NCBI GenBank assembly: GCA_033026295.1
Contig: CM065183.1
Coordinates: 2,790,001-2,854,000 of the forward strand
From: Channa striata
Lineage: Eukaryota > Chordata > Actinopteri > Anabantiformes > Channidae
Direction of reading: 5' to 3'
DNA length: 64,000 nucleotides
Below are positions 38,201 to 51,925 of this stretch, one piece after another. Below the pieces are notes generated by a model. That model was not told where the DNA came from. It saw only the letters and a program-made list of their open reading frames with translations, and made no database searches. The position numbers were made by a program, and so were the translations under genes. Position 1 is the first letter of the stretch. Every line of letters begins with the position of its first letter.

Positions 38201-41200
38201 GGATTATGACTATTTAAAGTAAAAGTGGAGGTGTTTCAGAATATATTAAGTTGTCTGTTTGGCTCTTGTTAAACAGAACAAACACCATTTTACATATAAA
38301 TGTACAGTTTAGGTTTGAGAATTTAAGTAACTCCTAACCTCTATACTTCATTCCAAACATGCCGGCATTCTTTGAATGTTAACCGCAGCGTCTGGACCCA
38401 CGCCGCCTGCTGGTCCTCCAACTTTATGCGATTTTAATTTTATCTCACTGGACTGTTCTTGTTAAAGGCACAGCAGTAAAACACTGACCATAGCGTCAGT
38501 GCACATGCTGTCTCCTGTCATCGATGTGGTGTGTACTGTATATACTGGTGTTATCAGTGCACCCTGCCTTTGTAGTTTGTGTTGTGGACACATCCACAGG
38601 TATTTGCTGCGCCCATTATCCATTTATTGGCTTATAGATTCTGTCTTTTCCTGTCTGGCTCATTTCACTCAGATCAAAAGTGTTTTGTATTTTAACACCA
38701 AACCCACAGAAGACAGCAGATTAAGAAGCAAACAGCTAATAAGAATTGTCTTTGTTTCATGTAATGGCATTTAACTATTTAATTCATCCCCTGAACTTCT
38801 TAATTATACAGAAAATGTAAAGGGGAGGAAGTAGTTGGTAGGAAAGGGTTGGATAAGACACTTTGACAAACTTTTGTTAAGTATTGGTAGTGATACACAT
38901 ACAGGACGGTTAAATATGACTCAATTTTTTTTTGAGTTTTATTTTCCTCCTTTTAGTTTTCTACAAGGGTAGATTGTTTTGTCCATCCCTGTCTTTATAC
39001 ATCTCAGATATGTAATAAGAGTTACAGTTTTCTGTGATTTCTCTTTTCTCCCCTGTCCCCTATAAGACAAAGCAGAGATAGTTTGTATGTAATGGATGTG
39101 TCTTATTTAAAAAACTAACAAATTCATGCACTTTATCAAACACACACATACGTAGAGCTGCGTTAGTCCCAAACGTGATGAGAAACTACAGGTTTAGTCA
39201 GCAAATGCTCATTTGCATTGGATGATGTTCATGTAGATCAATGCAGTAACGTTTCCAGTATTTTGTACACACACACACACACACACATATAGGCATAGAC
39301 ACACAAAAGAGAGGCTATTACATGCCCCAGTGAGTGCATTATCAAACACCTACTACATGATGGCCTCTGGTGTTCAGATGGGGACAAAAAAGATGCCACG
39401 AAGCAGAAACAAAGGAAATTACTCCAGGTGCCAATTCAGGCCCATGATGTCAGTGTAGACATTATTTCCTCATGTGCATATGCGCAAACCCACATAAAGT
39501 ACATGATGACGTCACTGTAATTAGCTTTTGGAGTTTTTGGTGTGTGTCTGTGTGTGTGTGTTATAAGCCGTGTTAACAAAGCTTTTTTTTTTGCATTTTA
39601 ATTCTCAAGGGGAAACATCCTCTTTCACTCAGTGAAGATCTTTTCATATATTCATTGTCATGAAAGAATTATTTTACATTAAAAAAGATTTTACAAATAC
39701 TTTAGAATGAAGCTTTATGTGAAACGTTTGTGCTGTGTTTCCTTACAAACATAATTTTTTTAATGTTTAGAATATATATCGATACAAATATATAATATAA
39801 TTAAATATATTTTGATTCTAAAAAAGTACTGGTCAACTGTGCAGATGTTCAACATCCCAGTCTCCGTCACATCAGCACCGAGCTGCAGGTTATTATCAGT
39901 ATCTTATCCTCACTTCACATTGTGTGTGCTAATATTTAAATTAAAAATGTACCTTCATTTTTTACCCTCAACGTACATTTCCTGTTACCGTTTAGTTATT
40001 TGCTATATCTCTTTGTGGCCATTTCATGTTAATGATTCTTTATTCAGATTTATCTGCAAGTTTGCACTCATTTATCTTTTTTTTACCTTAAAATAAGAAA
40101 TATTAATGTTCATTCTCTACAGAGCCTGTGTATTAGGAGCAAATGTGAATTTATAGCCAGTTCCTTTTCATGGTATATGGGTTGAAACACTAGATGCCTT
40201 TGTGTGAGTCTAATTGCGCCTAAAACTACTTTGCATGATTTGTGCACATGTGATGCATCTTTATTGTCCACAGTGAAGCAACATAATTGGTCATCTAGCT
40301 CATGGCATCTGGACAGAAGAGAAACTGAGAGAGGGATGTGACAGAATAGAGAATAAAAGGGATGGTAAAAGAGAGTAAATCCTCAGCTCCTTTCTGCACT
40401 GAAAAGGCTGTAATCTAAAGGGAGGCTGACTGGCGGAGGATGGCTAAAGGAGACAGAACATAAGAGAAGGGACTGAAGAGAGGGAGCAACTATAGATGGA
40501 CGTGGTTGCGACATAGGGGGGAGGAGGGGTAAGGAAGATAACCATCAGTAATTTCAGCATGCTGGTGGATTTCCATTTGTTCAGGGGCTTGACCAATGGT
40601 GCGTTGGGATGTCTGCACCAAACGGCTGTGTGGAACAGAGAAAGTGGCGGGGGGGGGGGGATGGAGTCACTGAGGCATTAACTCCAAGGAAGAAAAGGAA
40701 GAGGTGCTGCCATTTTGATTGCATCCAGAGAGTGGAGGCTGAGCTGTTCAGACAATGGCTTCTTTACTCTCATACACACACAAAAAACGGCATCAGTTTC
40801 CGCTCATACTGGATGTCTGTGGCTCAAGGGTCAGAAAAAATACTGACACCATCACTTTATTCAGAACAGGTAATTCCAGATGGAAAGTGTATAAAATGAC
40901 CAACAAAAGCTAATGATTTACAACTGATGCCACGTTGCATCAGTAGGATGGAATGAATTGGCAGCCGTTGCCTTGACTCAGACAATAACATCGCTCAGGA
41001 CTATTTATGGACCAGGGAAGGGACGGGTAAAAATCTCACCCAGCAGCTATTAAAAATCCCATTCATACAACTAAATTGTAGTCACGATGACCGTTTTCAG
41101 AAAACATACTCACTGTCTTGTAATTATGACGTGTATTTTTTAATTGTGCTACAATGAAGGTGAATCATAAGGACGGTGGTTAGGACAAGGTCTAGAGTCC

Positions 41201-42252
41201 TCTCTGCGGTTGGGTTTAGGTAACAAATTTCTTTGGCTTAGGTCTAGACAAAAATTGTTTGAAGAGGGGAAACTCACTCCCAGTCCTTAAGACCAGCCTC
41301 CCTGATTGTTCTCTAATTGCCCTGCCCTACCCGCAGCTTATTATTTCTTTCAGGTTCTGATTGACTGAAGAAACCTGAGTCAGGTAATCATCAATCAAGC
41401 AGTGGGTACAGCAGGGACAGCTGGAAAACAGGCAGGACAGTTTTTTCCTTTGAAGCCACATGCTACATGAGCACACGAGTACGCAACATGCACGCTGAGT
41501 AGTGGAAAACCAGAGATAATGGATACACTGTAAAGCGTGGCACTAATTTGCTGAACCAATAAGAGTGCTCCCTTTTACTGATGGGACTGATAAATGTTCA
41601 AATGTCAAATTACACACGGTGAAACATTTGTCAAAGGCATTTAACCTATGCAGATTCCAGCACTTTGTGCACTGTAGTAGTAAAAGCATGAAAAATGACA
41701 ATGGTGCACAGTTTTGTAAACAAATGGAGCAAATAGAACTTCACCTCTCATTTTCCCATCAAGACTGTAAAGTTGTCGCCATGAATTGGGACCTACTCCC
41801 TATGTACTGCAGATACAGTACACAATGTCCTTTCTGAGCTAAAGAAAATGCAATATATTCTACTCTGCTAATATATTCCCTTAAATTTCACATACTGCAC
41901 CTTTAAGTGATTTGCCTAAATGCAACTATAAAAAAGTTTAATAGCAGTAGTCAGACAAGCTGGATGTTGAACTGCAAGAGCAGAGTTAAAAAATAGTTCA
42001 TTGTCAACATTTTAGTAATATTTACCGACGTGTTGAGCAATATTGCACAGCAGCCTACCATACCTCACACACTATATAATATGTATTCAACATTACTTTT
42101 ATAGACAAACAACAACCTTTATTTGTCACATATATAGTTGCAGAAAATGCATATGAGTTACAGTGAAGTTTGATCCATCCCTCAGGGGGAGGTGGTGGGC
42201 TGCAGATTGCAGTTATGCTGGGGGATCCTGCATCATCTGCATAAAGGTGATC
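38201..42252 (-). other. Large upstream intron, second part
   Basis: AT-rich, with an AC repeat at 39267 and a 12-base G run near 40640. A CTCF-like match with two mismatches is at 38400-38413. A patch at 42118-42180 (CTTTATTTGTCACATATATA) may be part of a dispersed repeat next to the tRNA gene. Confidence 0.55.
39267..39287. repeat. (AC)n microsatellite
   Basis: About ten AC units in the intron upstream of the LNS2 exon. Confidence 0.95.
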
Positions 42253-42335
42253 TACCAGGAGTGGGGTTTGAACCCACGTGGGTATTTACCCATTGGAACT
42301 TAAGTCCAACGCCTTAACCACTCGGCCATCCTGGT
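42253..42335 (-). tRNA. trnL-uaa: tRNA-Leu, anticodon UAA
   Basis: The 83-nt sequence folds as a complete class II tRNA. The acceptor stem ACCAGGA pairs with TCCTGGT, with discriminator A. The D arm has GCC/GGC. The anticodon stem TTGGA/TCCAA encloses loop CTTAAGT, giving anticodon TAA. The variable arm GGGT/ACCC is long, and the T arm GTGGG/CCCAC encloses TTCAAAC. The A box (TGGCCGAGTGG) and B box (GGTTCAAACC) for Pol III look intact. It lies in a neurexin intron on the same strand as the gene. No run of four T is seen in about 90 bases after the 3' end; only CTTTA occurs about 7 bases downstream. It may therefore be poorly terminated or a retroposed copy. No CCA is encoded. Confidence 0.93.
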
Positions 42336-45300
42336 ACTTTCCTTGATTTGCGTTAGTGGTCCTGTAGTTGGAAAGTGTACAGAGATGCGAACTATTGATA
42401 TATTGAACTCTTATGAATTGAGCCAAATCTCTACATAAGTCTTAGCCTGAGGCAGGTCTCTTGTCACGGATGTGTGTGTGTGTGTGTGTGTGTGCATGTG
42501 TGGACATCGCCATGTGCGCACCTTCCCACATATGCAGAATCAAAGAGCCCTTCCACTCCTACAAACACACGCATCCATAACCCTCTGAAGCATGACAGCA
42601 AGATTGGCTTGGTCCCTGGGGGCTTTTCATTTACTGCCCAACATAATGCCACTCCACTCGACCCCACCCCCATGCCCCATCCACACCCCACCAACCATTC
42701 CAGAGAAACACACACACAATGCTCCTTATTGGCTATTATCTGGGCTGTCTGAGCTTGTGTTGATACCTAATGAAGGGCCACGGTTGCCATTTCTCAGCTG
42801 ACAGTCACCATAGTTACGGAAGAAGGAGGACGAGAACTGGAGGGTGGGTATTTAAAAGAGACAAAAGTGAAATCTGATGGAGAGAGTAACGGGGAGACGT
42901 GGTTGAATGCAAAATCAGATTTGCTGGGTTTGTCTTCACTGTTTGTTTAAGAATTTAAAAAGACAACCATTTACCTCAAGTGACAACATAATAATAAAGA
43001 CTAGAGGACATGGCAAAGGTCAACTGTAAATCTCCTGTCTAGAAATGTATGGACAACACAGTAACAAGGAGCTGTATGGAAAAAATAATAATTTGAGGAT
43101 CTCAAAAAAAGTTATTTAAAAAAGTGTTCCAATTTATTAAATGAATCCTATGGTGACGCTAATAAACATTTAGATGGGCAAATATTTGTAGGAAGGATGT
43201 CAGGACTGACATTTAAGTCAAAGAAAGCAGGAGACTTCATAGGGGAGTCCACAGTGTGAGAACGTTCGATTGTAGTTATAGGAGGACAAGGTTAGACCCA
43301 CAGACAAAGACGAGTTAGGTTCGGTTTCAGAAAACATGGTAAGGCTTGGTAAAAATGTGTTTTGACATATGTCACACAACGTTAATGAACCCATTATTTT
43401 CAGCTAAACATTTTAATAAATCTAACTTAGCTACTAAACCTATCCCTGATGTGCTTCAACCTAAACCCAACCACTTGCTTTACACAGTTGGAATTCTATT
43501 TTTGATTATAACTTTATTTATTTAAAGGGGGGGGCTGCCATTTTGGAAGCCAATTTGGAAGCCAAAATGGATGCACAGTATTTTGTGATTTCTATAAGAT
43601 AGTAGGCAAATGGTCTTTGGTAGTTGAAGAACTTTTGTTGTAGCCATAGATTAAAACAGGTGTTTCGGTATCTGCCAGGAGTCGAGGGCTTTGATAATAA
43701 TGGTAGATACTGATGGTGAGCAGTTCTCAACAGGGTGAAGATTATTTTTTTTCCTGTTTATTGGCGTCATTGTCCTTTTTCTGTCTTTCTTTCCTTACCT
43801 CTTACCTCTTTTGTATACTGCAAATACCCCCTGATCACCTCCCACATGCAGCTCCCAGTCACTGCCAGTCACAATTTTTTTCGGATATTTTCTAATCAGG
43901 CTCATCTGATGGACAGTTTGTCCTTTACCTCAACGACGTAATTGCATTCTGAGAGGGACAAATGACACAAGGGCCAGATTAATCACAACACTAAGCTCAT
44001 TTCTAAAGGACAGCTGTAACAGGGGAGTGGGGCTGGTGGGCAGCAATGCCTCACACCGTCTCCAAACAGGAGTGTACGTCTTCTGCAATGAGATGTGGCA
44101 GGGCTAATACTGCATGCACGCTGTAGCCTAATGAGAAGACGTTTAGGTCAGGATGATGAGACGCCTGTCAGCCTCTACTGCCACTTTGGACAGCAACATC
44201 AGTGAGTGTCAGTGTGTGAGTGTGTGCATGTGACCTGTCTGTCTGTTCTGGGGTATTTGATTAATGTGACACGCTTTCTAATAAAACCATTTAAAGTATG
44301 TACCGTTCAAAAATATCATGGATTTAATTTTAAAAAGTGATTGAAGGGCAACATCACTGATTTTCAAGTAGCTTCTTCTGGCCCTAGTTTGGGGAGTGTA
44401 TGTATATCGCCGGGATTAAACTTCTGTTTGGCTTATCAAATATTAAAATGTCTGTATGAAAAACTCCTCCTGATGACGACGTGTAGAACAGAGTGGTATT
44501 TAGATGATTCAAATAAGTTCAATGTCAGTGAATTTGCCATCACCATATTGCAGTTGGATGCATAAGCAAACCGTTAGGGTACACCTTACATGTGTGTCTT
44601 TTCATCATAGTCGAATCAGTCATCATGAGTCCAAGTGGATGTTTGCGCTCGATGTAATAAAATTCCCTCCAGGTGTTGTACAATCATATGCAGCACAACG
44701 ATGTACATGTTCATGCACACAGTGGCTGACGGGTCTTTCAGTGTGAATGTCACCCCTGGGATTGGCTTTAGCAGCTTTGCAACTCGTAACAGGATAAGCA
44801 ATTAAAATGATGGAATGAAGTATTTTGACAGATGGATGATTATTATAAGAACTGACATTAAAATAACAGTGGCCTTGATCTTTGATCAATGATATACAAT
44901 CTAGTCAGTTCATATTTGATTACTGGTAGATGATTGTGCCACATTAGAAGAAATGATTTCAAGGAAGTACTGTGGCATTGCATTTACAGAACTGGGACAG
45001 TTGGACGGAATGGACATGAGGACATGTGACATTGACCTTTCACCTCTGATCACCAAAATCTAACCAGTCCATCCCTAAGTCAAAGTCGCAGTGTGCCACA
45101 ACAATGTGCCAGTGCCAGATGTAACGTCTTATGTCTTATTGTATTTTACTTTGAATTCCACCCTAAAATGGTGAATCATAACATAAAAATAGGGTAATCT
45201 GTCCCTATCACTAGAGCAGATTAAGATTATTAACACCCCTGCAAAAAGTGAAAAAAGTGGTTCCCCATAATTAAAAAAACTAATGTTAAACCTGTTTTGC

Positions 45301-45924
45301 TCTGGTTTATCCATTTGTGCAGCTTTTTGTCTTCATACAAAATCTACTGTTACAGTAAAATCCTCTATTTTCTTACAACAACTGACTCTGGAATATATTT
45401 TCCAAATAACATTTCATTTTTTCCCACAAATTGAGTATTTTTTCAGTTCTGCACTGTAGCCAAATAACCATCAGATGACTCCCAGCGTCATCCTGAAGTC
45501 ACAAAAGTGATTTCTTTCTGGATAAATGCAATCAAATGAAAATAAACACTACAGACAGGTGTGTAGACACACACCTAAAATGTACAATTTTGTCCATGTG
45601 GCTCGAAATTTAAACATTTCAGTGTTAGGTATGTTCATCAATGATATTTGTTTGACATGGTTGTAAAGGCGAGGAAGTCTAGTTTCATTGGACGCCAGAC
45701 ATATTACTGTGGAATCAAAGAAAATATTTTACAGTTTTAAACGTGACGTCTGAAATGGCAACGTTTGACCTTTTCAAGATGGTGGAACATGCAAGCTGAC
45801 CTTCTCAAAATAGTGACTGTAAAGTCTTACACCTCTCCATCGATGCACGTAAACGGTGACGCGACCTACGCTCGTGTACGTTCGCACGTGTTCCTTTTAT
45901 ACTTACACTACAGACAGCTTAGTT
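42336..45924 (-). other. Large upstream intron, third part
   Basis: One TG repeat and otherwise unremarkable intronic sequence. Open frames near 43500-43940 and 44340-44890 have no recognisable family. Confidence 0.55.
42471..42494. repeat. (TG)n microsatellite
   Basis: Twelve TG units about 140 bases upstream of the tRNA-Leu gene in its own orientation. Confidence 0.97.
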
Positions 45925-46085
45925 GCTCCCGGTGAGCGTTGGCCAGCTGCATAGCAGCTCCCCCATCGGTGTATGAATGTGTGTGTGCTTGAGAGTGTGA
46001 ATGGGTAGATATGAAGCAGTGTAAAGCGCTTTGAGTACCAACAGGTAGAAAAGCGCTATATAAGTGCAGACCATTTACATGTACA
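45925..46085 (+). repeat. Fish dispersed repeat with 'AAGCGCTTTGAG...AAAAGCGCTATATAAG' tail
   Basis: GTGTGAATGGGTAGATATGA, GCAGTGTAAAGCGCTTTGAG and TAGAAAAGCGCTATATAAGT, then GCAGACCATTTAC, follow the order of a well-known fish repeat end. Its class is not certain to me. Confidence 0.6.
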
Positions 46086-47002
46086 GACATGTGCACAATA
46101 TGGCAGTATCGTGGTTAACAAGCCTCAATTTGTGGAAAATGATCCAATCCAAAAACAGAAAGTAAATGTGCATGTTCTACAATTCACAACAGTCAAAGTC
46201 TGTGAAGCTAAGAGTGGATTAAAAGAATAAAATGGACCTGATGACCCGGTCCGGTTTACTGAACTGACTTTCACAGAAGTAGAGAGCACAAAATGACAAG
46301 AGCAACTATGTGAAGCCCCTGGACTTGGGCATTCATTGCTGAGTGGACGATGTGAGGTATATTTGATAGACACAGAGATCCACAACGTCCTGTCCTTTGT
46401 TGTCATTGAATAAACCTACATTATGAACATTTTCATAAGATGACAGGAGGTCATTTCAAAGACCAAATGGTAAATTGTGAAACTTACCAAATTTTAATTA
46501 TCAGTAGACAAATTGTTTGTGTCCCCTGTGACGTGTAGTAAGCTATCAAGCCCAGTATTTTCCTAAATCTTCTTTTATGGAAACAAAAAGTCATAACACA
46601 ATGCACACAGTGTTGAGATTTAGGATGTGTGCACGTTACTCACACTTCCCTCGTCTGCGTAGGTCTTCACGTGTATCAACAGAGAAGATAAAATCTGTGT
46701 GGCGACGGCTTTAATTGAAAAGCCCAGCCCAGCTTTCTCCAACACATTTTGGGACTGTGTATTCAGTGCATACAGCGTTTAAAGCTCATTTACTTCACTC
46801 GTCACTAAAGATGAGGAGCGTGAACCTTTCTCAAGAACACAACTGTAATCATTTGCCTTTCACAGCACAGTTGTATTTACACACACACGTAGGCCTTTGT
46901 GTCACTGTGAGGCTGACAGGTGCAGACGGGGCATGATGGGTTGAGGAAAATAGCAAGTGATTTTGGATAGCAGCAGGGAAGCACCCCCACACCCCCACCC
47001 CC

Positions 47003-47036
<34 letters not shown>

Positions 47037-49329
47037 CGGGCCTCTGCGGGCCTTCCTGGGGCTAAGTGGCGTTAACCTCTTTCTCTCATGGGGCCCAGAC
47101 AAAAGCCCCCAAGGAGCGCTAATAATCACCTCACTATCTACCCCCTCCCCCTCCACCACAACCCTCCAGCTCCAGCCGTTGTGTCTAGGCTCTACACTAC
47201 AACATCATACGGAGATAATCTTCATTTTCAGTTTTCTTCATTCTAAGAAAACAGAACATATTTTTTTGCAAACGTCATGTATTAAAACTATTTTATTATA
47301 AAACTATGTTTAAGATAAAGAATAAATAATTTTGTTGCGTTTCTTGCAGAAAGAGTTTGGTAAAAGTTCATTAGCTTGGTGTTGGTTAGTGCTGATGAAC
47401 CAACATGTTCTCGTCCCTCATTTTCAGATATGGATGTGCTCCCTGTTGTCAAAAAGCAAAGTTTATTATGTCCTTTGGGTCTCATGTGAATGCTACACGC
47501 ACCCTTTGTCCTCACTATTGGACACTTTGGAAAGTTCAAGGTCACTTGTCTGGAAACATATTTCCAATCAGGTGAACATAAGTTTGACAATGTTTCTGTG
47601 TGGAGTTGTACATCCACAGAGCAGACAAGAACGTCATCAGTCAAAGACATTTCACAGACCCGCCAGTGGTTTCGGGTTCTATGGCGTGGAATCTAAGAAG
47701 AGGTTGTAAACTTCTCTATTTCCGCTGCATTTACACCATCAAACTTAGACTTGGCACTGGTGTTTCTTTGCCACAATGTTGACTTTTCTTTGCTGTTGTG
47801 GTTTTTGGTGCCACGATAGTTACTGAAAATGAAGGGATGATGTTGGGTTAGGGATAACAAATGTTTAATAGCATTTACTGTAGCTGAAATTACTGCCCAG
47901 CAGAAAAGTTAGATAGATTATGTCAGAAAAGATGGTTTGCACAGCCAGTAAACTGATCGACGAGGAGGGGACTAAACACCGTTGTTATGGCGTGCTGCGA
48001 CCGTAGCGACACAAAAGCATTCTTCAATGTAAAAAATATGGACTTTTGTGTTTAAGTTTAGACAAAAATCCAAATATTATTATCTTGGATGGGATAAAGT
48101 CTATTATCTGATATATTTTTGCAAAGATAGAGGGCATAATTTAGAAAAGATATCTTCCTGTGTTAACAACAATGATTACAGCAAGTACAGCCTGTTTCAG
48201 TGTTCATATGGACAATTGAGCGTTGTTTTAAGACACTGTGTATCCATCCTTTAAGAAGTTGGCGTGTGAGATTCATTCATATTCATTCTAATATTTCTCA
48301 CCTGTCTTGGACATGTCTGTGTGACAGCACGGAGGTGTTACTCACTTAGTACACAGCAGGTGGTGGTGTGTGTAAAAATGTACTGGATGATGTATGAAAG
48401 CTACTGTGTTGGGGCAGTATTGAGGTAGGAGTTGCTGGTGTGTAACGGCAGACATGCTGTGCCTTGATTTGTTCGTTTTGCACGCCATTATCTGGTTTGT
48501 AAAAATGCTTTCGTGGCGCGTCTCTGTCTGTCCTTCTCACCCCGTGTGAAGAGGCGAATAGTAGCAGTTTACATCAACACGGTGCATATCATTGATGCTT
48601 AAATGGACTTTTATACTAGTGAGCTTAAAATAGTGACATTATCTTTAAATCTCTTCATATAGCAGTTGTTGTGATTAAAGCACAGAGCCGTACAGTTAGT
48701 TCGTAAAGAAATCCACTATTAATTAAATAGACGTGGACAGAAAAAGGGGGAAGAAGAGGATTGGGGGGAGAGTAGTGGGGGAGGTGAGAGTGTAGGATCT
48801 GGAGGGAGAGAGATAACAAAGCTCTCTCTCTGAGTCGTCATGTGAGTGGCATGTCACAGTGAGCGACTGGCCGAAAGAGATAGGGCCGTGGCCGACCACC
48901 CTAATCTGCTCTGCAAACACACAGACACACACTCAAATCCACAAAAACACACCTTATCAATGATCACATTTACTCAGGCGAGGTGTTCATCAAAACCTGC
49001 ACGCTCAGTAAACCCCCACCACTAATCCAACAAAGCAGCATTTGAGAAAATGAGCTCTGCACCTGTGTATGTGTGTTTCTGTGTGTGTGTGTGTGTGTAA
49101 ATTACTGCAGGTAGATGGTACAACAACAAACAAATTTCCATTCATACACACACTGTCACTCTGATAGCAGCAGGGCCCTCGTGCGAGGTGCTGGCCTGTG
49201 TCAAGAGCAATTAGGGGTTCAGGGTCTTATTCAAGAAGAATTTAGCCAATACTTCCACCCAAGAAATGTGTTTCTATTCAATTAAACTGCAACCAAATTA
49301 CAGTCCCTGTTAACATACTGAATATATCA
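46086..49329 (-). other. Large upstream intron, fourth part
   Basis: Contains the C-rich/AC tract at 46985-47034. Overlapping open frames at 47288-47782 on both strands show no family resemblance and are taken as chance. Confidence 0.55.
47008..47034. repeat. (AC)n microsatellite after a C-rich tract
   Basis: About 13 AC units following CACCCCCACACCCCCACCCC. Confidence 0.97.
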
Positions 49330-49600
49330 AAAAATCATCTGAATCTATCCATCTATCCATCATCTGTAAGCGATTACAGATGATGGACTACACAGACAAC
49401 CATTCACACTCACATTTACACCTACATGCAATTAAGAGTCACCAGTTAACCTGACATGTGTGTCTTTGGACTGTGGAAACCCACGCAAGCACGGGGAGAA
49501 CATGCAAACCCAAAGGCCGCAGCTGGCTGGCGATGTTAACCTGCAATCTTCTAGCTGTGAGGCTGCAGTACCAAGCACTCTCCCATCGCGCTCCTCTGAA
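49330..49600 (-). repeat. Teleost dispersed repeat ('CCCAAAGACATGCACGTTAG' family), copy 2
   Basis: On the plus strand ATCCATCTATCCATCATCTG, ACAACCATTCACACTCACAT, GTGTCTTTGGACTGTGGAAA, CACGGGGAGAACATGCAAAC and GCTGTGAGGCTGCAGTACCA appear in the order of this family read backwards. It is a nearly full copy with internal gaps. Confidence 0.75.
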
Positions 49601-50035
49601 GCGCAAATCGTAAAATATATTTTGATACTGAACATATTAATTGAATGTTTCCAGATAGAAGGTTTCTTTTCCACTAAAATGGCCACATTGATTTTGTCTG
49701 ACTACTGTTTTAATGGTTGTGTGGTAAGTATGTAAATGGTATCGAGCATTACACAAGGTAACCGTACCACGTATGAGCATGACCTACGACCTTACACCCA
49801 TACACATGTTTATTTACAGTGAAACAAACCACAGTTTTTGTTGGCTTATGTCTAGCACCTACACTTAGTATGAAATGGTCACATATGTATTTAGACACAC
49901 AAAAAGGGAACAGTTTCGATTAAGCTGGATGTCTGGTCAACATACAGTCCCACAGGCCCAAGCTAAGTGGATACTGAAGAGATATCCACAATGTTCTGAA
50001 CTCTGCCCTCAATTTTCAAATTACACTGGACTTTG

Positions 50036-50197
50036 TAACTCAATTCAATTCAATTCAACTTTATTTATATAGCGCCAATTTACAACAAGGTCATCTAAAG
50101 GCACTTTACATAATAAGTCAAGACTATACAAACATTTAGAGAAAACCCAACAAATCCCCCTTGAGCAGCTATAGGCAATAGTGAAGAGGAAAAATGG
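50036..50197 (+). repeat. Teleost dispersed repeat ('CTTTATTTATATAGCGCC'), copy 1
   Basis: It begins with an AATTC-rich tract, then CTTTATTTATATAGCGCCAA, AAGGCACTTTACATAATAAG, GAGAAAACCCAACAAATCCC and GGCAATAGTGAAGAGGAAAA. The same order of blocks occurs at 53052-53335. The family is very common in fish genomes; its class is uncertain to me. Confidence 0.8.
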
Positions 50198-51001
50198 TCC
50201 ATTCCAAATGGACCATTCCAAAACCGTGATTCTTTAGTTTTTATTATTTGCCATTCTGATGTAGATTTACTGGCCTGCTTTGGATTAGTGTCATGTTGAA
50301 TGACATAATTTTGACCAGGCTTTAGTTTTCTAACAGATGGCCTCACATTTGCCTGAATCCTACAGAGAGGAGTTAAGGGTCGACTCAATGACTGCAAGGT
50401 GCTCAGGTCCTTTGGCTGCAAAATAACCCGAAATCGTCAGACCTCCTAACAGTGGGTCAGAGGTGTTTGCTTGGTTTATACCAAATAAGGTGCTGGGCAT
50501 TAAGAACAAACAAGTCTGCTTTGGTGTCATCTGTCAGGACAGGACAGGGCAAGTTCCAGAAGGCTTTGGTTTGGTTTGTTCAGACGCAGTTTTGTGAACC
50601 TCTATTTCATGTTCTATTTACAGCCCTTCCAAACAAACTTCTTCATCTTCTTCTAATTATGGACTTTAATATTTAGCAAGCTGTGTGAGGCCTACAGCGT
50701 CTCAGGTGGTATTTCTCTGAGCATTGCATGCTCTGATCTTGGAGTGAACATGCTGGGACATCCAATCCTGGGAATATTGGCAACTGAATGCTTTTCCTTT
50801 GTTTATAACGTTGCCACTGTAGAACATTGAAACCGCTTTATAACCCTTTTCAGATTGAGGCGCAGCAGCAACAGATTCTGTAAGACTGCTGCTTATGTCT
50901 TTTCCTGGCTTTGTATTAACACACACTAGAATGCCCCAGACCAGCAAACTGCCAAAACATCCTACTATGTACTACTACTACTTCTCTTTCGACTTTTCCC
51001 A

Positions 51002-51925
51002 TCAGGGGTCGCCACAGCAATTCATCCTTTTCCACCTCACTCTATCCTGGGCATCTTCCTTTCTGACACCAGCTAACCTCATGTCCTCTGTTAGAACGTC
51101 CATATATCTCCTCCTTGGTCGTCCTCTCGCCCTCTTGCCTGGCAGCTCCATCTCCAACATCCTTCTACCAATATATTCACTATCCCTCCTCTGCACATGT
51201 CCAAACCATCTCAGTCTGGCCTCTCTGACTTTGTTGCTAACACAGGCAACGTGTGCTGTCCCTCTGATGAACTCGTTCCTTATTCTGTCCAACCTTGTGA
51301 CTCCTAAGGAGAACCTCAACATCTTCATCTCTGCTGCTTCCATCTCTGCCTCTTGTCTCTTTCTCACTGCTACTGTCTCTAACCCATAGAGCAGAGCTGG
51401 TCTCACCACTGTCCTGTTCACCTTTCCTTTGAGTCTTGCTGACACTCTTCTGTCACACAACACTCCTGACACTTTCCTCCACCCGCTCCAACCCGCCTGC
51501 ACTCGCCTCTTCACCTCTTTTCCACACTCCACATCACACTGAACTGTTGACCCCAAGTACTTAAACTCCTGCACCTTCTTCACCTCAGCCCCCTGTAACC
51601 TCACACTTCTACCTTGCTCCCTCTCGTTTACACACATGTATTCTGTCTTGCTACGACTGACTTTCATGTCTCTTCTTTCCAGAGCAAACCTCCACCTCTC
51701 CAGCTGTTCCTCCACCTGCTCTCTACTCTCACTGCAAATAACAATGTCATCTGCAAACATCATTGTCCAGGGAGATTTCTGTCTGACCCCATCTGTCAAC
51801 CTGTCCATCACCATAGCAAACAAGAAGGGACTCAAAGCCGATCCTTGGTGTAGTCCCACCTCCACCTTGAACTCCTCTGTCTCACGTACAGCATATCTCA
51901 CCACAGTCATGCTCCTCTCATACAT
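51002..51925 (-). pseudogene. Reverse transcriptase C-terminal half of the RTE element
   Basis: A 307-codon open frame carries late RT motifs: VGLHQGSALSPFLFAMVMD (domain 4/B), WTMMFADDIVIC with the catalytic FADD box (domain 5/C), KVSRSKTEYMCV (domain 6/D) and YLGSTVQ (domain 7/E). A thumb-like tail follows with RRMLEMELPGKRARGRPRRR and RWKRMNCCGDP. The start of RT, including the first catalytic aspartate block, is missing because of the internal deletion. The apparent start MYERSM is therefore an internal methionine and not a true initiator. Despite its length and clean frame it cannot encode an active polymerase. Confidence 0.88.

Noticed and set aside
45095..45125. Minus-strand stretch reading LALAHCCG, looked at as a possible neurexin SS1 exon (expected GLAHLMM)
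   Set aside because: Only part of the motif matches and no suitable splice sites in phase flank it.
46095..46125. Short stretch (TGGCAGTATCGTGGTTAACAAG) resembling the 5' part of U4 snRNA
   Set aside because: Only about 12 bases match exactly and the rest of U4 does not follow; taken as chance or, at most, a tiny relic.
47288..47782. Overlapping open frames of up to 125 codons on both strands
   Set aside because: No family resemblance, no splice context, and codon content looks like translated intron.
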